From: Verrucomicrobiales bacterium
Lineage (GTDB): Bacteria > Verrucomicrobiota > Verrucomicrobiia > Verrucomicrobiales > DEV007
Length of the DNA stretch: 64,000 nucleotides
Assembly (NCBI GenBank): GCA_029213005.1
Contig: JARGPI010000008.1
Coordinates: 176,226-240,225, forward strand
Reading direction: 5' to 3'
Below are positions 8,539 through 16,821 of the stretch, piece after piece. The first letter of the stretch is position 1; each line of letters starts with the position of its first letter. Both the position numbers and the translations under genes were made by a program. The notes under the pieces were generated by a model that did not search any database, was not told the origin of the DNA, and saw nothing but the letters and a program-made list of their open reading frames with translations.

Positions 8539-9801
8539 ATGAATCAGGTCGTTGTCACAGGTTTGGGGTTTATCTCCAGCATCGGGAACTCCAAATCGGA
8601 AGTCACAGAAAGTCTCAAAACATTGACTCATGGATTTGCCCCATTCCCCCATTTGGAAGGCGAAGATAGTCCGGTGCAACTATATGGATCGATCAAGGAG
8701 TTCGATACCTCCAGTACCGATCCTGAAGACTGGGTTTACCCGGAACGCTTCAAGATCAAGCGGCAACTTAGGCGGACCATGTCACCGAATGTCCTCTTTG
8801 CTCACTGCGCCGCGCTCGACGCGATTTCCGATGCCGGACTGACTCTGGATGACATCTCCAATCCGGAAACAGGGCTTTATAGTGCTTCCGCCGGTTCAGC
8901 CGCATTTCAGTCCGCTCAGATGACGATTTTAAATAGCAAAGGGGTCAAGCGACTCTCCCCTTTTGCGGTCGTTAATTCAACCGTGGGAACGATCAATTTC
9001 AATCTGGTTGCGTCGTTGAAAATCAAAGGAGCGGTCTGTGGGCTGGCGTCGGCCTGCGCCTCGTCCGCTCACGCTCTCGGCTTTGCTTTTGATGAAATTC
9101 GCTCGGGTAGACAGGAGCGAATGCTGGTAATTGGCGCTGAAGACGGTGATCGGGCATCGATCCTGCCGTTTGCCGCGATGCGGGCCCTGAGCCCGAAATC
9201 TGATCCGCGCGAAGCGTCATGTCCATTTGATGTGAAACGCTCCGGTTTTGTCGGGACGGGAGGCGCTGCTGCTTTGATTCTCGAATCCAGAGAAGCTGCG
9301 GAAGCGAGAAAAGCGGAAATTTACGCCGAATTCTCCGGTTGGGGCCAGGCCGCTGATGGTTACAATCCGGCGATGTCACACCCCGAAGGCGAGGGTCTCG
9401 CGAGATCGATGAACCTCGCGTTAAAAGTATGCGACCTGAGTCCGGCCGACATCGACTATGTTAATGCCCACGGAACATCGACCCCGGTTGGCGACCTCTC
9501 CGAAGTTCGCGCTCTGAAAACAGTATTTGGAGAAGACAAAGGGAGACCGGAGATCAGTAGCACCAAAGCGCTAACCGGACACGGTCTCTCGATGGCCGGT
9601 GCACTGGAAGCAGGGATCTGCTGCCTCGCAATTAAAGAAAGCTTCACTCCCGGCTCTGCCCATATCACAAAACTGGTAGAGGAAGCCGAGAGCTTAAACA
9701 TTATCCGCGAGACTAAAGATTCAGGTCCGGGGACGGCTCTAAGTAGTAGTTCCGGATTCGGCGGCGCCAACGTCTCGCTGATCTTCAGGAAGGATTCTTG
9801 A
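8539..9801 (+). CDS. Beta-ketoacyl-ACP synthase (FabF/FabB-like)
   Basis: A 420-aa thiolase-fold ketosynthase with the Cys-His-His triad: C173 in SACASSAHAL, H311 in NAHGTSTPVGD and H348 in STKALTGHG, plus K343. It condenses acyl chains with malonyl-ACP. It begins 5 nt after the dehydratase and forms a compact ACP-FabZ-KAS unit. No ketoreductase or acyltransferase is present, so those steps would be borrowed from primary metabolism. The 3' end overlaps the small opposing gene by 17 nt. A type III PKS lies 1.7 kb downstream. Confidence 0.9.
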   Translation: MNQVVVTGLGFISSIGNSKSEVTESLKTLTHGFAPFPHLEGEDSPVQLYGSIKEFDTSSTDPEDWVYPERFKIKRQLRRTMSPNVLFAHCAALDAISDAGLTLDDISNPETGLYSASAGSAAFQSAQMTILNSKGVKRLSPFAVVNSTVGTINFNLVASLKIKGAVCGLASACASSAHALGFAFDEIRSGRQERMLVIGAEDGDRASILPFAAMRALSPKSDPREASCPFDVKRSGFVGTGGAAALILESREAAEARKAEIYAEFSGWGQAADGYNPAMSHPEGEGLARSMNLALKVCDLSPADIDYVNAHGTSTPVGDLSEVRALKTVFGEDKGRPEISSTKALTGHGLSMAGALEAGICCLAIKESFTPGSAHITKLVEEAESLNIIRETKDSGPGTALSSSSGFGGANVSLIFRKDS

Positions 9802-9991
9802 TCTCTTTCCGTTCGAGATATTCATAAAGTTCGTTTTGCGACATCTTCTCGAACAATTCTTTAGCGAGTCCTTTCAGCTCCTTCGGCGGAATTTTGCCTT
9901 CCTGCGCTTTGATGGCGTCGCGGATTGCCACAATTTCGTCAGCAGTATCCGGAGTTGACGACTTGGAAGTTTCTAAAGGGTCTGATTTCAT
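9785..9991 (-). CDS. Small hypothetical protein
   Basis: A 68-aa acidic/basic helical protein starting at ATG, with a C-terminal KELFEKMSQNELYEYLERKE segment. No family recognised. Composition is like that of real soluble proteins rather than of an antisense shadow, and most of the frame lies outside the ketosynthase gene. It converges on the ketosynthase with a 17-nt overlap. It could still be spurious. Confidence 0.5.
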   Translation of the reverse strand: MKSDPLETSKSSTPDTADEIVAIRDAIKAQEGKIPPKELKGLAKELFEKMSQNELYEYLERKEIKNPS

Positions 9992-10167
9992 AACTCTAGT
10001 TAATCAGCTAGGTCCGTGCCGCCGCAGAATACGGTATTTACCGCTGGATGGAGCGCTACACTTTGCAAGCTGCAAAGCATTCCCCTGCAATTTGACTGCT
10101 GGATTTGCGGCGAGAATGGAAGATCCCTCATTCCACGGCAGGCATGGATGATGCAAATCGGGACCCT

Positions 10168-10356
10168 ATGTCCACAGAAGGAAAAAACCAAACCACGATA
10201 CTTGCCGTTTCCATGATTGCGATCGTCGCGATTCTTGCCGCGATCTTTTTGGTGATATACAAAGAAAATCAAAAAACTCCGGCGGAAAAAGCAGGCGATG
10301 CCATCGGTAACGCGATCGAAGAAGTGTCAGACGCCGTCAAGGATGCCCGGAACTGA
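10168..10356 (+). CDS. Small single-pass membrane protein
   Basis: A 62-aa protein: a short polar N-terminus, one hydrophobic helix (ILAVSMIAIVAILAAIFLVI) and a charged tail with AGDAIGNAIEEVSDAVKDA, which could form an amphipathic helix. The ATG at 10168 is chosen because the upstream codons of the same frame look noncoding. It ends 2 nt before the opposing oxidoreductase gene. No family is recognised; the tail resembles small stress-type membrane proteins, but that is only an impression. Confidence 0.55.
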   Translation: MSTEGKNQTTILAVSMIAIVAILAAIFLVIYKENQKTPAEKAGDAIGNAIEEVSDAVKDARN

Positions 10357-10358
10357 AT

Positions 10359-11387
10359 TTAGCGGAGGGCGCGGAAAAGCGTATTGTAGGGAATCAGATT
10401 CAGCTTCCCCAGCGTCGCCAGCATTCTCTGTTTACCCGCATCGGTCAGGAATGGATGAATCGCGTTCGAAATCGCGAGACGCTTCCGAAACCGCTTTTTC
10501 AGATCGAGAGTTATTTGATCCCGGCAATCCAGCCACTCCATTTCACCGCTCGCATACGCTAACAATGGATCGATCGCGGCAGCAGCCCCTTCGAAAGCCA
10601 TGCTCATACCATTACCCGAGAAAGGCCCGATGATAGCAAAACGATCTCCAATCCGAAGTTTGTCCCGGTCCTCAGGCTCATCCGGCTGCCACCCCAGTTC
10701 GAAAGCATTAACCCCGAGACAGGAGGATTCATCTTTATTGGCATTCCGGACCCGCGCAGACATCTCTGTCAAATTACAGGCCTCCAGATATGTCTCCAGC
10801 AGCTCCATTTTGGGAACCTTGATTTGAGGGCGAATCTCGAAGAGTCCACAGGCATCAACCCGGTTTTCTTCGACACGACTCACTCCGAGGTAGGCCCCCT
10901 TCCCCACATGCATCTCGACATCAGCTTCCAAAGGAAAATCAATAAGGTGGCACTTGATACCGATCCACTTGCTACCTTTGCGACGCACCCGCCCGGTCGA
11001 GAAAACATACCCTTCAGAGTCGTCGCCGGTATAACGGGTCCCGGTGATCAATTCGCCGCCCAAAGCTTCAAAACGGTCTACCAGATCCTTATCCAACTTG
11101 TATCGCGACACGCCCACCGCCTCTTCAGGCAAATCAGACTGAAAAGAACGCTTGCCCTGACAATACCATACCGATGTCCGATGCCGGGGCATCCCGTCGA
11201 GAATCCCATCGATACCGATGTACTTTAAGGCATCGGTGCTGATCCCGGAGATAAATTCACCGCAGACTCTGTGGCGGGGATAAAATCCAGCTTCAATCAG
11301 TTTGACCGGGACGTCCCGCCTCCGCAGTCCAATCCCCAGAGAAATTCCGGCAAGGCCGCCGCCTATGATGGTGATTTTCTTCCTCAA
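10359..11387 (-). CDS. FAD-dependent oxidoreductase (GR2/geranylgeranyl reductase-like)
   Basis: A 342-aa flavoprotein: an N-terminal GGGLAGISL dinucleotide motif, HRVCGEFISG as an early active-site strand, and GDRFAIIGPFSGNGMSMAFEGA as the C-terminal FAD-binding block. This architecture is shared by UbiH/PHBH hydroxylases and geranylgeranyl reductases. It is divergent from the type III PKS with a 124-nt shared promoter gap. In Streptomyces griseus a flavin hydroxylase (SrsC) acts after a type III PKS (SrsA). A similar tailoring step on an alkylresorcinol or pyrone is an inference here. Confidence 0.82.
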   Translation of the reverse strand: MRKKITIIGGGLAGISLGIGLRRRDVPVKLIEAGFYPRHRVCGEFISGISTDALKYIGIDGILDGMPRHRTSVWYCQGKRSFQSDLPEEAVGVSRYKLDKDLVDRFEALGGELITGTRYTGDDSEGYVFSTGRVRRKGSKWIGIKCHLIDFPLEADVEMHVGKGAYLGVSRVEENRVDACGLFEIRPQIKVPKMELLETYLEACNLTEMSARVRNANKDESSCLGVNAFELGWQPDEPEDRDKLRIGDRFAIIGPFSGNGMSMAFEGAAAAIDPLLAYASGEMEWLDCRDQITLDLKKRFRKRLAISNAIHPFLTDAGKQRMLATLGKLNLIPYNTLFRALR

Positions 11388-11422
11388 TCCTTACCAGACT
11401 ACGTATTAGTTGCCGAATTTGG

Positions 11423-11428
11423 TATAAT
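11423..11428 (+). promoter_or_regulatory. Possible -10 box in divergent promoter gap
   Basis: TATAAT at 11423-11428 lies 83 nt before the type III PKS start, in an AT-rich stretch followed by a T tract. No good -35 hexamer is seen 16-18 nt upstream, so this is only a candidate. The gap 11388-11511 must serve both the oxidoreductase (minus) and the PKS (plus). Confidence 0.3.
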
Positions 11429-11511
11429 TTTTTTATAAAAATTGAAATCCACTGTAAACTACCTTTTGTCGATCCACGAATAGACATGACCGAAATTATT
11501 TAAGCAACCCT

Positions 11512-12543
11512 ATGTATCTTCACTCCATCTCCAGCGCATTCCCGCCTCATAAGCTAACCCAGCAAGAGGTATGGCAATGTGGCAGTCAGTCGAAATCCCC
11601 TGCGATGACGAATTTGAAGCCTAAATCCTTTGGTTTATTGGAGAAAATCCTCACTGGAGACTCCGGTATCGGCACGAGGCATTTCTCTACTAATGATCCC
11701 ACTGAGCTCTTTGAACTTTCCGCCGGGCAGCTAAATCACCTGTTCGAGCAGGAAGCTCCGGCGATGGCGGAGCGGGCTCTAAGCCAGGCTTTGGACAAAG
11801 CATCCACCCTGCCTCAGGATCTGGATGCTCTTTTTGTTTGTACCTGTACGGGGTACCTCTGCCCGGGAGTCAGTTCCTACGTTGCTGAAAAAATGGGTAT
11901 GAGGGGCGATGTCTACCTTCAGGATATTGTCGGCCTTGGTTGCGGCGCTGCCGTACCCACGATTCGATCGGCTCACGGGTTCCTCACCGCAAACCCCGAG
12001 GCTACCATCGGAGTGATCGCCGTGGAGAGCTGTTCCTCCGCCTTCTTTATTGATGATGATTTCGGCGTTCTGATCAGTCTTTGCTTATTTGGCGATGGAG
12101 CCAGCGCTTCGATTTGGAAAAGCACCCCGGGGGAAACCGGATACCGTGCCGACCATTTCCATACGCTTCACGATCCGAAAAACCGGGAAAAGATTCGTTT
12201 TGTGAATCACGAAGGAAAACTGCGGAACAAACTGCACCTCAGCGTGCCGAATCTCGCAGGAAAAGCCGTCAAAACTCTTTACGACAAGCGGACTTCCGAT
12301 TCACCTCACGTTTTGACCCATACCGGCGGACGCGATGTTCTCAGCGCGATCAAAAAAAGTTGTTCGCTCGATGATATCCCCGAAAGCCGGGAAGCCTTGT
12401 ATGAATACGGCAATACGAGCAGCCCATCGGTGCTTATCGCGCTTGAAGGCCTTCTTGAAAAAGGCGCTTCAAACGACAATCTCTGGCTGACTTCTTTCGG
12501 AGCCGGCTTTGCCTGTCACTCTTTTGAAATGCTTCGAAGCTGA
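11512..12543 (+). CDS. Type III polyketide synthase (chalcone/stilbene synthase family)
   Basis: A 343-aa protein with the complete type III PKS triad: C144 in DIVGLGCGAAVPT, H270 in LTHTGGRDVL and N301 in YEYGNTSSPSV. The family usually condenses an acyl starter with malonyl-CoA units to form pyrones, resorcinols or phloroglucinol. Slightly shorter than plant enzymes (about 390 aa). The ACP/FabZ/KAS set 1.7 kb upstream could provide a special acyl starter, as dedicated fatty acid synthases do in the Azotobacter ars cluster. That link is an inference. Confidence 0.92.
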   Translation: MYLHSISSAFPPHKLTQQEVWQCGSQSKSPAMTNLKPKSFGLLEKILTGDSGIGTRHFSTNDPTELFELSAGQLNHLFEQEAPAMAERALSQALDKASTLPQDLDALFVCTCTGYLCPGVSSYVAEKMGMRGDVYLQDIVGLGCGAAVPTIRSAHGFLTANPEATIGVIAVESCSSAFFIDDDFGVLISLCLFGDGASASIWKSTPGETGYRADHFHTLHDPKNREKIRFVNHEGKLRNKLHLSVPNLAGKAVKTLYDKRTSDSPHVLTHTGGRDVLSAIKKSCSLDDIPESREALYEYGNTSSPSVLIALEGLLEKGASNDNLWLTSFGAGFACHSFEMLRS

Positions 12544-12548
12544 AAACG

Positions 12549-13955
12549 TTAAAGAACGGCGAGCAGCTTGTTGTGAATCCCTCCAAAGCCCCCGTTGCTG
12601 AATACGATAATAACGTCGTTGTCCTTTGCCTCCATTTTGAGACGCTCGACAATGGCGTCAGCATCATCTTCGTAGAAAGCGGGTTTACCGGTGGCGCGCA
12701 GCGTCTCCATTAATTTCGCTGGATCGAGCCTTTCCTCAGGGGCTAGCTTTTCCGCCCGCGCCACCTGAGACAGGCAAATCGCGTCGGCCTGACCGAGCGC
12801 AGCAGGCAAATCCTCCTGAAAAACATTTCGCCGGGTGGTATTGGAACGGGGTTCGAAAATGGCCCACAGTCGGGCACCCTCAAAACGGTGACGCATCCCG
12901 GCGATCGCCTCTTTGATTGCCGTCGGATGATGCCCGAAATCATCAACCACTGTAATATTCCGACTCGTAACACCCCGGATTTCCTGCCTTCGCTTCACTC
13001 CGATAAAACTGAGAAGTGCCGCGCGGATCTGATCAGGAGTCACCCCGACAAAAGTAGCCGCGACCGCAGCCATCGCTGCATTGCGAACATTGTATTCCCC
13101 GTTCATCGGTATTTCGAAGCGTTCTCCGTGAACGGTAAAGGCAGTGGAATCGGCGCGGTAATCCACATCGACAATCCGCATATCACATTCCTCACCGAAC
13201 CCGACCCGGCAGCCCGGCGCGTGACCTTCGGCGGCGAAAACGTCGAGACAGTTTTGATCATCGCCATTGATGATGACGAGCCCGTTTTCCGGAACGAGCC
13301 GGACCATGTGACCGAAAGTCCGGCGGATCGCTTCGATATTGTCGAAAATATCCGCGTGATCAAATTCCATATTATTCAGAATCGCCACCTCGGGATGATA
13401 ATGAATAAATTTGCTGCGTTTATCGAAAAACGCGGAGTCATACTCGTCGCCTTCGATCACCGTGTAGTCGGAATCCACGAATCGCGCGCCCTGCTCAAAA
13501 TTCCCCGGGATTCCACCGATCACAAAGCTCGGGTTTTTCCCGGCAGATTCTAGCATCCAGGTCAAAATTGATGAAGTCGTGGTCTTCCCGTGGGTCCCAC
13601 TGACCACCAGATTCCGCTTCCCCGCCAGAATCTGCTCACGAAGGAGTTGGGGCATCGAAATGTAAGGCAGTTTGCGATTTAAAACCTCTTCCACTTCCGG
13701 ATTTCCACGACTTTGGGCGTTCCCGATCACAAAATAATCCACATCGTCCGGTAAATTTTCCGCTTTGTACCCATCCAGAATTTCAATTCCGCGGCTTTCG
13801 AGGAAGCTTTTCATGGGATCGTAAACCGATGAATCAGACCCCGTAACCCGATACCCGGCATCGCGAAATGCAGCAGCGGCCGACCCCATTGCGGTCCCGC
13901 AGATTCCCATGAAATAAAGGTGAGGCAGCGTCGGATCAGTCTTCGGTTCTTTCAT
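12549..13955 (-). CDS. mpl: UDP-N-acetylmuramate:L-Ala-gamma-D-Glu-meso-DAP ligase
   Basis: A 468-aa Mur-ligase family protein. It has the N-terminal GICGTAMGS UDP-binding motif, the ATP P-loop GTHGKTTTSS (residues 120-129), a middle-domain EGDEYDSAFFDKRSKF motif that distinguishes Mpl from MurC, and FGHHPTAI in the C-terminal domain. It reattaches recycled tripeptide to UDP-MurNAc, which implies meso-DAP peptidoglycan and cell-wall recycling. Convergent with the PKS gene, 5 nt apart. Confidence 0.93.
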   Translation of the reverse strand: MKEPKTDPTLPHLYFMGICGTAMGSAAAAFRDAGYRVTGSDSSVYDPMKSFLESRGIEILDGYKAENLPDDVDYFVIGNAQSRGNPEVEEVLNRKLPYISMPQLLREQILAGKRNLVVSGTHGKTTTSSILTWMLESAGKNPSFVIGGIPGNFEQGARFVDSDYTVIEGDEYDSAFFDKRSKFIHYHPEVAILNNMEFDHADIFDNIEAIRRTFGHMVRLVPENGLVIINGDDQNCLDVFAAEGHAPGCRVGFGEECDMRIVDVDYRADSTAFTVHGERFEIPMNGEYNVRNAAMAAVAATFVGVTPDQIRAALLSFIGVKRRQEIRGVTSRNITVVDDFGHHPTAIKEAIAGMRHRFEGARLWAIFEPRSNTTRRNVFQEDLPAALGQADAICLSQVARAEKLAPEERLDPAKLMETLRATGKPAFYEDDADAIVERLKMEAKDNDVIIVFSNGGFGGIHNKLLAVL

Positions 13956-14103
13956 ATCTTCCTTGAGTTGGGAGCCTTGTTAATCGTAAACGATCGACGA
14001 TGCAAAAAGAAAAGTCCGAATGCAAATTTCGATATCTTACGGTGATTTTTAGAACGACATCTCGTGATTTGACGGGGTGTCAGGATAGGCGTTAGTAGGC
14101 CGC

Positions 14104-16029
14104 ATGAGTAACATCGTGTCGCGGGGAAGCGATCCCGACCCAAAAGTTAAATTTCTCAGCATCGCTTTGGCGATTGTGCTGGCCCTGTTCTGGGGATTTC
14201 TCATTGCGGGAATCTGGTGGTTCTTCAACATCAAAGAGAACGTCTACGAGGGGACCACGCTGAACTGGATCGCCCGTTTCCACGTGATCGCGCTCCACCT
14301 TCCCGCCGGGATGATCTTCTTTGTGATCGCCCTCGAGTTATTCGGCAAAGTTCCCGGATTCCATCACATCCGGGAGGCTTCCACTTTTACCCTCTGGCTG
14401 ACGCTTCTCGGCTCGATCGTTACCACCATCCTCGGATTCCTTCTCATGGAGGTCGAAGAAGTTAACGGCAAGGCGATGACTCTTCACATGTGGACCGGAC
14501 TCGGAGTGGTCGGACTTTCTGTGCTTGCCCTGATTTTTAAACTGAGAGGTCACGGCTTTGTCTATGGCATCACACTGCTTGCATCGGCCCTCTGCGTTGC
14601 GGCAGCCGGCCATTATGGTGGAGCGATGGTCCACGGAGCCGATTATCTCGCCGATCACGCTCCCGGGCCGGTTAAGAAAATTATCCTCGCGGGCCTCTCC
14701 GATGGCGACGAGGAGAGCCCAATTGCTGATGAACTCGTCGAGGTCGAAGTTGAGGAACGCAATGTCTACAGCGAATACATCCATCCCATCCTCGAGAAGA
14801 GTTGTAACGAGTGTCATAACGAAAACAAAATCAAAGGCAAGCTCCGGATGGATACCCACGACTTGCTGATGGCCGGTTCCGACGGTTCGGATTATCCAAC
14901 GGTCGTTCCCGGCGATTCCGACGAGTCCGAACTCATTGTCCGGGTGACGCTTGATAAAGATGACGATGAATTTATGCCGCCCAAGGGAGACGGCCTCACC
15001 GCTGATGAGATCAATCTTTTGAAACTCTGGATCGATGCCGGAGCGAAGACCGACATCACCGTCTCTCAACTCGGGGACGATCCCGCTATCTTGACAACCA
15101 TCGCGGTGGTCGAAGCCTTGATTGCCGGTGAGGAAGTCGCCGACATTGTCGAAGAAGTCTCGTGGACCTCAGTTTGGGACGGCCTGTCTCCCGAAGAACA
15201 GGAAGCCCGCCTCGCCAAGCTGAATACCGAAGCGGAACAACTGAACTTTTCGGTCATGCCGGTCTCGGCTGAAGATTCCCGCCTCCACGTCAATGTTTTG
15301 AACGGAGCCAGCGAATTCGGAGATGAGCAATTAAAGCTCCTCGAACCGGTCGCGGAAAGAGTGCTTTGGCTGAACCTTGCCAAATCCCAGATTACCGACG
15401 AGGGCCTCGATACGGTGTCAAAGATGCGCGGACTTGAAAAACTTCATCTTGAGAACACCAAAGTCACCGATGCGGGGATTGCCAAACTCACGCCTCTGAA
15501 AGAGCTGCAATACCTCAATCTTTACTCGACCGAAGTCTCAAACACTATCTTCGAATCACTGAAGCAGTTGCCGAATTTGCGGAAGCTTTACGTCTGGCAG
15601 ACCAAAGTCGATCCAGACGAAGCGCGCCGCTACGAAGAGAGCGTTAATCTGCAAATCAACACGGGAATTGATTTGGAAAAAGCGGCCGAAGAAGCCAGGG
15701 CGGCAAAAGCGGCAGTTGAAGCGGAGGAAGCAAAGAAAAAGGCCGAAGAAGAGGCCAAAAAGAAAGCATTAGCCGAAGCCGCAGCGAAGAAAAAAGCGGC
15801 AGAGGAAGCGGCCGCTAAGAAAAAAGCCGCCGAGGAAGCGGCGAAGAAGAAAGCAGCGGAGATGGCTGCAGCAGAGAAAAAGGCGGCTGAAGAAGCCGCG
15901 AAGAAGAAAGCACTCGAAGATGCGGCCCGTAAAAAACAGGAAGCCGATGCCGCAGCAGCGAAAGCAGCGGCGGCCAAAGCTGCGGCAGAGGCCAAACCCG
16001 CAGAAACGCCACTCCCCGCGGCTCAGTAA
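14104..16029 (+). CDS. DUF2231-like membrane / Planctomycete cytochrome C / LRR fusion with Ala-Lys-Glu tail
   Basis: A 641-aa mosaic protein. Residues 17-165 hold about five membrane helices (DUF2231-like). Residues 220-320 are a Planctomycete-type cytochrome domain with the heme site CNECH (C234, C237, H238) and a likely Met ligand in EFMPP. Residues 395-510 are leucine-rich repeats of the LEKLHLENTKVTDAGI type. Residues 525-625 are an almost pure Ala/Lys/Glu helix like the stalk of TolA. It lies upstream of a lipoprotein, ResB and CcsA, and would need CcsA/ResB to load heme. Probably an inner-membrane electron carrier with a periplasmic stalk; exact role unknown. Confidence 0.85.
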   Translation: MSNIVSRGSDPDPKVKFLSIALAIVLALFWGFLIAGIWWFFNIKENVYEGTTLNWIARFHVIALHLPAGMIFFVIALELFGKVPGFHHIREASTFTLWLTLLGSIVTTILGFLLMEVEEVNGKAMTLHMWTGLGVVGLSVLALIFKLRGHGFVYGITLLASALCVAAAGHYGGAMVHGADYLADHAPGPVKKIILAGLSDGDEESPIADELVEVEVEERNVYSEYIHPILEKSCNECHNENKIKGKLRMDTHDLLMAGSDGSDYPTVVPGDSDESELIVRVTLDKDDDEFMPPKGDGLTADEINLLKLWIDAGAKTDITVSQLGDDPAILTTIAVVEALIAGEEVADIVEEVSWTSVWDGLSPEEQEARLAKLNTEAEQLNFSVMPVSAEDSRLHVNVLNGASEFGDEQLKLLEPVAERVLWLNLAKSQITDEGLDTVSKMRGLEKLHLENTKVTDAGIAKLTPLKELQYLNLYSTEVSNTIFESLKQLPNLRKLYVWQTKVDPDEARRYEESVNLQINTGIDLEKAAEEARAAKAAVEAEEAKKKAEEEAKKKALAEAAAKKKAAEEAAAKKKAAEEAAKKKAAEMAAAEKKAAEEAAKKKALEDAARKKQEADAAAAKAAAAKAAAEAKPAETPLPAAQ

Positions 16030-16066
16030 TGGCGGCCTTACAGCAAAATTGACCGTAATTCAGACT

Positions 16067-16099
16067 GTACCCTGTACACTTTTGGACGGTACCCTGTAC
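16067..16099. repeat. Paired palindrome site B (two GTACCCTGTAC)
   Basis: Copies at 16067-16077 and 16089-16099, 22 bp start to start, in the 115-nt gap between the cytochrome fusion and the lipoprotein. The near edge is 45 nt upstream of the lipoprotein ATG. A T5 tract follows 8 nt after the second copy. Confidence 0.9.
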
Positions 16100-16144
16100 A
16101 GTCCGACTTTTTCCATTCTAAAGCACCGATCCAACACACTTTTA

Positions 16145-16807
16145 ATGAGACAATTCTTCTGGTTTTTAACGTTACCCGTCGCTCTCAGCCTCACCGGCTG
16201 CGGCGGTTCGGCACCTATTGAAATTTCCGAGGTCCGGGAAATCGATCCGGCAAACGATTTTGAAATCCCGGTGATTGCGGAATCCGACACCTCCCGCTTC
16301 CGTTACAAAACCAGTCCATCAACTGATACCCGCCCCGTTGGTCCTCAGGGTGACAACAGCGACGGCTCACCGAAACTAACCTGGAACACACCCGACGGAT
16401 GGAAGGAACTGCCCGCCACGTCGATGCGGGAGCCCAATCTCCGTTTCGGACCCAATGACGAAGGCGAATGCTACGTGACCCGCCTCTCCGGAGCCGCCGG
16501 CGGATTAACCGCCAACGTCAACCGCTGGAGAAAACAGGTCGGAGCCGCCGAACTTACCGATGCCGAAGTGGCCGCACTTCCTAAACAGACTCTCTTCGGC
16601 GAACCGGCAACCCTCGTTTCCGTAGACGGCTCATTTGCCGGAATGGGTTCCGCCGCCAAAGAAAACTACCGCCTTCACGGCCTTATTTTAACCGTCGCCG
16701 ACTCGATGGTCACCGTAAAGATGACGGGACCTAAAGATCTGGTTGCCGAAAACGAAGCGAAATTCGGAGCCTTTTGTGCATCGCTCGATTTCAGAACCGG
16801 AAACTGA
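16145..16807 (+). CDS. Lipoprotein of unknown function
   Basis: A 220-aa protein starting at ATG 16145, with a signal peptide ending in the lipobox LSLTGCGG. The mature part contains a GWKELPATSMREPNLRFG stretch and an ordered alpha/beta pattern, with no family I can name. The frame is open upstream but noncoding in character, so the ATG before the signal peptide is chosen. It sits 14 nt before resB, so it is likely co-expressed with the cytochrome maturation genes and may be a periplasmic helper. Confidence 0.75.
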   Translation: MRQFFWFLTLPVALSLTGCGGSAPIEISEVREIDPANDFEIPVIAESDTSRFRYKTSPSTDTRPVGPQGDNSDGSPKLTWNTPDGWKELPATSMREPNLRFGPNDEGECYVTRLSGAAGGLTANVNRWRKQVGAAELTDAEVAALPKQTLFGEPATLVSVDGSFAGMGSAAKENYRLHGLILTVADSMVTVKMTGPKDLVAENEAKFGAFCASLDFRTGN

Positions 16808-16821
16808 AGGTTACCCGATAA

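Noticed and set aside
11836..11862. GTAC-rich stretch resembling the paired palindrome
   Set aside because: It is inside the type III PKS coding sequence (TCTGYLCPG), does not contain GTACCCTGTAC and lacks the 22-bp pairing.
15630..15995. 121-aa alanine/phenylalanine/serine-rich minus-strand ORF
   Set aside because: It is the antisense of the Ala/Lys/Glu repeat of the cytochrome-LRR fusion; low complexity keeps the frame open.
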